DNA from: Rhodococcus spelaei
GTDB taxonomy: Bacteria > Actinomycetota > Actinomycetes > Mycobacteriales > Mycobacteriaceae
Length of the DNA stretch: 64,000 bases
Assembly: GCF_006704125.1 (NCBI RefSeq)
Contig: NZ_VIGH01000004.1
Span: 502,906 to 566,905, forward strand
Direction: 5' to 3'
Below are positions 59,526-64,000 of the stretch, piece after piece; position 1 is the stretch's first letter, and every line of letters begins with the position of its first letter. Below the pieces are notes generated by a model, which searched no databases, was not told where the DNA came from, and saw only the letters and a program-made list of their open reading frames with translations. A program made the translations under genes and the position numbers.

Positions 59526-60554
59526 GTGTCGGAGCGATCACGTGGAACCGCGCGTCGGATTCTCCTCGGGACGGTGGCCGCGAGTGCGGCCGTCGCCGCG
59601 GGAGCAGTCGTGCGGTCACGACGCGCACAGGCGGCGCACGCGCTCGGCGCGGAGCCCAACGCCGCGCTACGAGACCCGATCCTGCACCCCGAGACGATCC
59701 CGGTGGTCTCGGCGGACGGGCACCCGATCCACACCCTCGCCTACGGCGATCCGGACGCGCCGGTGATCGTGCTCAGCCACGGCTGGACCTGCTCCACGCA
59801 GTTCTGGTACCCGCAGGTCAACGCCCTCGCCGACGAGTTCCGGGTGGTCACCTACGACCAGCGTGGCCATGGCCGCACCGGTCTCGGTCCGACGCCTCTG
59901 GCCCCGGCCCTGCTCGGGGACGACCTGGACGCGGTGCTGAGCGCGACCGTTCCGGAGGGTCGCAAAGCCGTCGTCGTCGGGCACAGCATGGGCGGCATGT
60001 CGATCATGTCCTGGGCGCTGAAGTACCCGGAGCGGGTGCAGCAGAAGGCTCGCGCCGTCATGCTCGCGAGCACCGGTCCGGACCGCCTCGTGGCCGAGAC
60101 GACCGTCATCCCGCTGCCGAAGCGCGCGCCCGCCGTCCCGGTGCCGGTGGGTCGGGCGATCCTCGGGTCGAAGGCGCCGCTGATCGCGCCGTCCCCGTTG
60201 ACCCGGAGGGGAGTCCAGTACGTCGCGATGGCTGCCGGCTCGACCCGTGAGGAGATCGACTTCTGCGTCCGCATCGTGCAGGACTGCAGCCCGGCCACCC
60301 GCGGCGGCTGGGGGCGGGCGCTGAGCACCCTCGATATCGGGGCCTCGCTGGACAACCTGACCGTGCCGACCACGGTGCTGGTCGGCACCGCCGACCGGTT
60401 GACGCCACCCGTGCACTCGGTGCGGATGAGCGACCGCCTCGACGCCGCCGGCCACCTGCAGCGGCTGATCAGGCTGCCGGGCATCGGTCACATGAGCACC
60501 ATCGAGGCGCCCGCCGCGGTGAACGCAGAGATCGTGCGGCTGGCGCGCCTGTGA
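59526..60554 (+). CDS. alpha/beta hydrolase with N-terminal membrane/export segment
   Basis: A 342-residue hydrolase from GTG 59526, seven bases after GGAGG. The N-terminus is Arg-rich then hydrophobic ('RGTARRILLGTVAASAAVAA' (20)), a twin-Arg-like or anchor signal. 'VIVLSHGWTCSTQFWYPQVN' (20) is the oxyanion region, the nucleophile is in 'VVGHSMGGMS', and the His in 'GIGHMSTIE'. It belongs to the haloperoxidase/lipase-like group. Substrate unknown. Confidence 0.82.
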   Translation: MSERSRGTARRILLGTVAASAAVAAGAVVRSRRAQAAHALGAEPNAALRDPILHPETIPVVSADGHPIHTLAYGDPDAPVIVLSHGWTCSTQFWYPQVNALADEFRVVTYDQRGHGRTGLGPTPLAPALLGDDLDAVLSATVPEGRKAVVVGHSMGGMSIMSWALKYPERVQQKARAVMLASTGPDRLVAETTVIPLPKRAPAVPVPVGRAILGSKAPLIAPSPLTRRGVQYVAMAAGSTREEIDFCVRIVQDCSPATRGGWGRALSTLDIGASLDNLTVPTTVLVGTADRLTPPVHSVRMSDRLDAAGHLQRLIRLPGIGHMSTIEAPAAVNAEIVRLARL

Positions 60555-60563
60555 GTCAGCTGG

Positions 60564-61454
60564 TCAGCTGAAGACGACGGTCTTGCGGCCGTGCACGAGG
60601 ACCCGGTCCTCGAGGTGCCACCGCAGGCCGCGCGAGAGCACCAGCTTCTCGATGTCGCGGCCCTGCCGAACCATGTCGCGGACCTCGTCGGAGTGGTCCA
60701 CCCGGATCACGTCCTGCTCGATGATCGGTCCCGCGTCCAGTTCGGCGGTCACGTAGTGGCAGGTCGCGCCGATCAGCTTCACGCCCCGGGCGAATGCCTG
60801 GTGGTACGGCTTCGCTCCCACGAAGGAGGGCAGGAAGCTGTGGTGGATGTTGATCGCGCGGCCCGCCCAGTGCTCGCACAGCTCGGCGGGTAGCACCTGC
60901 ATGAATCGCGCCAGCACCACGGCGTGCGGGTCGTGCGCGTCGACAAGCTTGCGCACCTGCTCGAATGCCGGTCCTCGTTCGGCGGGGTCCTTCGGGAACG
61001 AGACGTAGTGGAAGTCGATGCCGTGTCTGCGCGTGACGTTCTCGAGGTCGCGATGGTTGCCGACCACCGCGCAGATATCCGCAGGGAGCTCGCCGCCCGC
61101 GGCTCGTCCGAGGAGGTCGTGCAGGCAGTGGGCCTCCTTGCTCACCAGCAACACCACACGCTTGCGCTCGCCCGAATCCTGCAGCGTCCACTCGGTTTCC
61201 GGACCGAGTTCGGCGGCGACCTCGGCGAATCGGGTGCGCAATTCGTCGAGGCCGTACGCGATCGACGAGGCCCGTACTGCCTGCCGGGTGAAGAACCAGC
61301 CGGAGTCCGGATCGGCGTGGTAGGCGGCCTCGACGATGGAACCGCCGACCTCGGCGAGGAAGGTCGAGATGGTGGCGACGATGCCGGTGCGGTCGGGCGT
61401 GCCGAGTGAGAGCACGTAGCGTCGGTCGTCGTCGGGGGCGGCTGGCCTACTCAT
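60564..61454 (-). CDS. purU: formyltetrahydrofolate deformylase
   Basis: A 296-residue enzyme releasing formate from 10-formyl-THF. An ACT domain ('LSLGTPDRTGIVATISTFLA' (20)) occupies residues 12-90, the formyltransferase domain the rest, with 'INIHHSFLPSFVGAKPYHQA' (20) and 'ATCHYVTAELDAGPIIEQDV' (20) giving Asn, His and Asp. Length is typical. It is the last gene of a likely GNAT-methyltransferase-purU transcript. Confidence 0.94.
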   Translation of the reverse strand: MSRPAAPDDDRRYVLSLGTPDRTGIVATISTFLAEVGGSIVEAAYHADPDSGWFFTRQAVRASSIAYGLDELRTRFAEVAAELGPETEWTLQDSGERKRVVLLVSKEAHCLHDLLGRAAGGELPADICAVVGNHRDLENVTRRHGIDFHYVSFPKDPAERGPAFEQVRKLVDAHDPHAVVLARFMQVLPAELCEHWAGRAINIHHSFLPSFVGAKPYHQAFARGVKLIGATCHYVTAELDAGPIIEQDVIRVDHSDEVRDMVRQGRDIEKLVLSRGLRWHLEDRVLVHGRKTVVFS

Positions 61455-61471
61455 GGGTCCAGTGTCGCAGG

Positions 61472-62311
61472 TCACGGCCGACGATCGACGACGGCCGTCG
61501 CGACCAGGGTGCCGAGGTCCAGCGTCTCGACGTCCCGCTCGGTGAGCAGGGTCAGGAACTCCAGCCGGATCGCCTCGACGGTGCCGGCGTCCACACCGAT
61601 GAGCGGCCCGCGGAAGGCGCTGCCCAGCACGAGCCGCCATGCCAGCTCGGGAGTGGCGGGCAGCCAGTTGGGCAACTCGTTGATCTCGACGTCGACCGCG
61701 CCGAATCCGGTGAGCCACGTGCCGAGCGCGTCGGGACTGTCGAGCCTGCGGACCGGGTCGTCCGGGCCCGGGCGGTGGTCCTCGGCAGCGATCCCCGGCA
61801 CGTGCCGCGCGAGCACCTCGAAGTAGGCGCGCGCGTAGTCCTCGTGTGCGCCCCGGCGCCAGGTGGTGAGCCCGATCTTGCCGCCCGGACGCACCAGATT
61901 CACCAACCGGTTCACCGAGTCGTCCATGTGCGGCAGGAAGAAGACGCCGTACGAACTGGACAGCGCGTCGTAACCGGCCTCGGGGACGGTACTCGGCGGC
62001 TCCCACGTGGTGGCGTCGGCGCGCACGAAGTCGACGTTGTGCAGGGCGCGATCGGACGCGACGAGCCTGCCCTCCTCGAGCAGGTCGTCGGCGAGGTCGA
62101 CCGCGTGGACCAAGCCCGTCGGCCCGACCGCCGCGGCAGCGGGGAGTGCGGAGGCGCCCGCACCGGAGCAGACGTCGAGCACGGCGTCGCCGGGTTGGAG
62201 CCGCAGTTGGAAGACCAGAGACTGGCCCGCCGGACCCCACACCTGCGGGGTCAGACCGGTGAATTCGGCGGCGCCGGAGTTGAACACGGTGGCGAGGTCG
62301 TCGGCACTCAT
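61472..62311 (-). CDS. SAM-dependent methyltransferase
   Basis: A 279-residue class I methyltransferase. The SAM motif is 'VLDVCSGAGASALPAAAAVG' (20), motif II-type 'FVRADATTWE' and 'LVRPGGKIGLTTWR' follow. This fits the ubiE/Methyltransf_11 group. Start ATG 62311; 17 bases before purU. Substrate unknown. Confidence 0.8.
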   Translation of the reverse strand: MSADDLATVFNSGAAEFTGLTPQVWGPAGQSLVFQLRLQPGDAVLDVCSGAGASALPAAAAVGPTGLVHAVDLADDLLEEGRLVASDRALHNVDFVRADATTWEPPSTVPEAGYDALSSSYGVFFLPHMDDSVNRLVNLVRPGGKIGLTTWRRGAHEDYARAYFEVLARHVPGIAAEDHRPGPDDPVRRLDSPDALGTWLTGFGAVDVEINELPNWLPATPELAWRLVLGSAFRGPLIGVDAGTVEAIRLEFLTLLTERDVETLDLGTLVATAVVDRRP

Positions 62312-62339
62312 GACGGCAACGGTAGTCGCGGCGGTGCGG

Positions 62340-62858
62340 TCAGAGGTCGTAGAACGGCTGCGGGTACCGGAACTCGCCGACGAGTTCGGGGGTGTAGGCC
62401 TCCAGCGTGCGGACCTGGAAGTGCTCGACCCAGTCGGGCACGCCGGGGTCGATGGACAGCGTCGCCGCCGGCACGAAGCCGAAGCGCGGGTAGTAGTCGA
62501 GGTGCCCGAGGAGTGCGACGAGTGGTTCGTCGAGTGCGTCGGCCGCACCGAGGACCGCATGCATCAGTGCCGACCCGATCCCGGCGCCGTGCCGTTCGGT
62601 CGGCACACCGATCGGTCCGAGAGCGAGCACGGGGCGACCGTCGAGGGTGGCCCGTGTCAGACACACGTGGCCGACCACGGCGCCGTCCGTCTCGGCCACC
62701 AGCGACAGTGTGGGTAGCCAGGCGTCGGATGCGCGCAGGGTATCGACCAGTCCGACCTCCATCGGTTCGGTTCTCGGCGGGTACTGGTCGGCGAAGGCAG
62801 AGCGGTGCACTGCCGCGATCGCGTCCACGTCGGTCGGGTGCTCGCGTCGGATCAGCAT
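62340..62858 (-). CDS. GNAT N-acetyltransferase
   Basis: A 172-residue acetyltransferase; acetyl-CoA binding motif '[20 protein letters not shown]' (20) (Q/RxxGxG/A form) at about 95-114 and '[14 protein letters not shown]' after it, as in the YhbS-like group. ATG 62858 is preferred to an upstream start at 62942 that would overlap deoC. It lies 28 bases before the methyltransferase gene. Substrate unknown. Confidence 0.8.
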   Translation of the reverse strand: MLIRREHPTDVDAIAAVHRSAFADQYPPRTEPMEVGLVDTLRASDAWLPTLSLVAETDGAVVGHVCLTRATLDGRPVLALGPIGVPTERHGAGIGSALMHAVLGAADALDEPLVALLGHLDYYPRFGFVPAATLSIDPGVPDWVEHFQVRTLEAYTPELVGEFRYPQPFYDL

Positions 62859-62925
62859 GTGGGCAGTGTGCGGGGGCGCGCAGTGGGGGCGCAACCGGAT
62901 TACGGCCTGTGCCAAGCTCGTCGGT

Positions 62926-63588
62926 ATGCCTGATGCCCTCACCCGAGTTCAGGTCGCCGCGATGGTCGACCACACCCTGCTCAAGCCGGAGGCCACGGCC
63001 GCCGACGTCGCCGCGCTGATCGACGAGGCCCGCGCGCTCGGCGTGTACGCGGTGTGCGTCTCGCCTTCGATGCTGCCGGTGCGGGCAGACGGGCTGCGGG
63101 TGGCCGCGGTCGCGGGATTCCCGTCCGGCAAGCATCACTCGCTGATCAAGGGATCGGAGGCGAGGCTGGCCGTGCAGCAGGGGGCGCACGAGATCGACAT
63201 GGTGATCGACGTCGGCGCGGCGGTCGCGGGCGACTACAACGCGGTGCTCGCCGACATCCTGACGGTTCGACAGGGAATCGCCGACGAGACGGTGCTCAAG
63301 GTGATCCTCGAGACCGCGGCCCTGTCCGACGAGGCGATCGTCGAATGCTGTCTGGCAGCCGAACGCGCCGGTGCGAACTTCGTGAAGACCTCGACCGGGT
63401 TCCATCCTGCGGGCGGCGCGAGCGTCGAGGCGGTCCGGCTGATGGCGCAGACCGTCGGCGGCCGACTCGGAGTGAAGGCAAGCGGCGGCATCCGCACCGC
63501 CGAGACCGCGCGCGCGATGATCGAGGCGGGCGCGACGCGACTCGGGCTGTCGGGCAGTCGCGCGGTGCTGGAGGGGTTCCCGGACTGA
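62926..63588 (+). CDS. deoC: deoxyribose-phosphate aldolase
   Basis: A 220-residue class I aldolase splitting 2-deoxyribose 5-phosphate to acetaldehyde and glyceraldehyde 3-phosphate. '[11 protein letters not shown]' begins the barrel, 'EIDMVIDVG' and 'FVKTSTGF' line the site and the Schiff-base Lys184 is in '[10 protein letters not shown]'. It is divergent from the GNAT gene. By position it matches Rv0478. Confidence 0.95.
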   Translation: MPDALTRVQVAAMVDHTLLKPEATAADVAALIDEARALGVYAVCVSPSMLPVRADGLRVAAVAGFPSGKHHSLIKGSEARLAVQQGAHEIDMVIDVGAAVAGDYNAVLADILTVRQGIADETVLKVILETAALSDEAIVECCLAAERAGANFVKTSTGFHPAGGASVEAVRLMAQTVGGRLGVKASGGIRTAETARAMIEAGATRLGLSGSRAVLEGFPD

Positions 63589-63615
63589 GGACGCTTCATC
63601 CGCGACGCGTCGTGT

Positions 63616-64000
63616 TCACGGGACGTCACCGTCGCCTGGGCTCGGCTCGCCGTGGTTGGTGCCGATGTGGCGGTTCCGCTGTGCGCGGTGTCGCCGTAGG
63701 TCCGTGTTCCGGCGTGCTCGGGCACGTCGGAGTGCCTGGGCGAGGAGGTCGTCCAGGTGGTGGCGGTGATTGATGCGCGGTTGTCGGTCGGGGTCGATGT
63801 GGGCGGGTGCGATCCACTCGGTGCGGCCGGGATGTTCGGATTCCGGTGGGGCGGTGCGGGTTCTCCACCCCGTGGGTCCGTCCTTGACGAGGGCGTGGCA
63901 GGCGTCGCAGGCGAGGTCTTCGTTGGTGATGTCGGTGCCGGCGCCGTGGTTCCACTCTCGGATGTGATGGACGGCGGTCATGGTGGCGGGTGCGTCGCAG
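63616..64000 (-). CDS. HNH endonuclease, 13E12/DUF222 type (partial)
   Basis: The C-terminal part of a larger protein whose start lies beyond the right edge. 'CDAPATMTAVHHIREWNHGA' (20) and 'TDITNEDLACDACHALV' form the HNH zinc-finger core with CxxC and His pairs. This is the usual ending of the 13E12/DUF222 repeat family of mycobacteria and rhodococci, which occurs in many copies. A 70-residue Arg/His-rich tail follows. Cellular role is not established. Confidence 0.8.
   Translation of the reverse strand, partial: CDAPATMTAVHHIREWNHGAGTDITNEDLACDACHALVKDGPTGWRTRTAPPESEHPGRTEWIAPAHIDPDRQPRINHRHHLDDLLAQALRRARARRNTDLRRHRAQRNRHIGTNHGEPSPGDGDVP

Noticed and set aside
63616..64000. Evidence of an active mobile element at the right edge
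   Set aside because: 13E12/DUF222 HNH genes are repeated in these genomes, but no terminal repeats, integrase or transposase is visible in the window.

Overview
This is a gene-dense, high-GC actinobacterial chromosome segment. A mycolyltransferase, a heparin-binding haemagglutinin homologue, an Rpf-like protein, a RamB-type regulator and an HNH gene of the 13E12 type all point to a mycolic-acid bacterium, most likely Rhodococcus or a close relative. No tRNA, rRNA, CRISPR array, insertion sequence or prophage was seen.

From memory of Mycobacterium tuberculosis H37Rv, several genes run in the same order as Rv0457c to Rv0478: the S9 peptidase, lpdC, the AhpD-like gene, ramB, icl1, fadB2, a TetR gene, a DUF445 gene, an XRE gene, hbhA, a DUF2516-like gene and deoC. 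The other blocks look like accessory cargo inserted into this ancestral backbone.

Layout. 0-5.5 kb: an N-formylglutamate amidohydrolase fragment, a hydrolase, an unusual membrane kinase and a prolyl oligopeptidase. 5.6-15.6 kb: a TetR (KstR2-like) controlled uptake operon (binding protein, two permeases, two ATPases, CoA ligase), then a paaX-aidB pair and a relic of an acyl-CoA synthetase. 15.6-19.3 kb: an Rpf-like gene, a mycolyltransferase, two tiny peptide genes divergent from it, and lpd. 19.6-30.5 kb: a urea module with urtABCDE, a GntR regulator, urea carboxylase and allophanate hydrolase. 30.6-33.7 kb: a qorR/qor2 pair and an MFS exporter. 33.8-42.7 kb: the ramB, lipase, isocitrate lyase and fadB2 block for fatty acid, acetate and glyoxylate metabolism. 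42.8-50.1 kb: a MetE homologue lacking three of four zinc ligands, an endoglycoceramidase-like GH5 enzyme, adhC, a DJ-1 family protein without its nucleophile, two paired small membrane proteins and a PPK2. 50.2-54.5 kb: an esterase, a Baeyer-Villiger monooxygenase, two TetR genes and DUF4873. 54.5-64 kb: a TetR gene, DUF445, XRE-hbhA-DUF2516, an AurF-like diiron protein, a hydrolase, purU, a methyltransferase, a GNAT, deoC and an HNH gene cut by the right edge.

The most interesting items are: two 25- and 30-residue peptides without signal sequences, encoded in tandem beside a mycolyltransferase (a PorA/PorH-like arrangement); the zinc-site-less MetE; the DFN-type kinase with a polytopic C-terminus; a paired-operator uptake operon; and a repeated intergenic hairpin with compensatory base changes. 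Function calls rest on motif recognition and recalled family knowledge; no database search was run.
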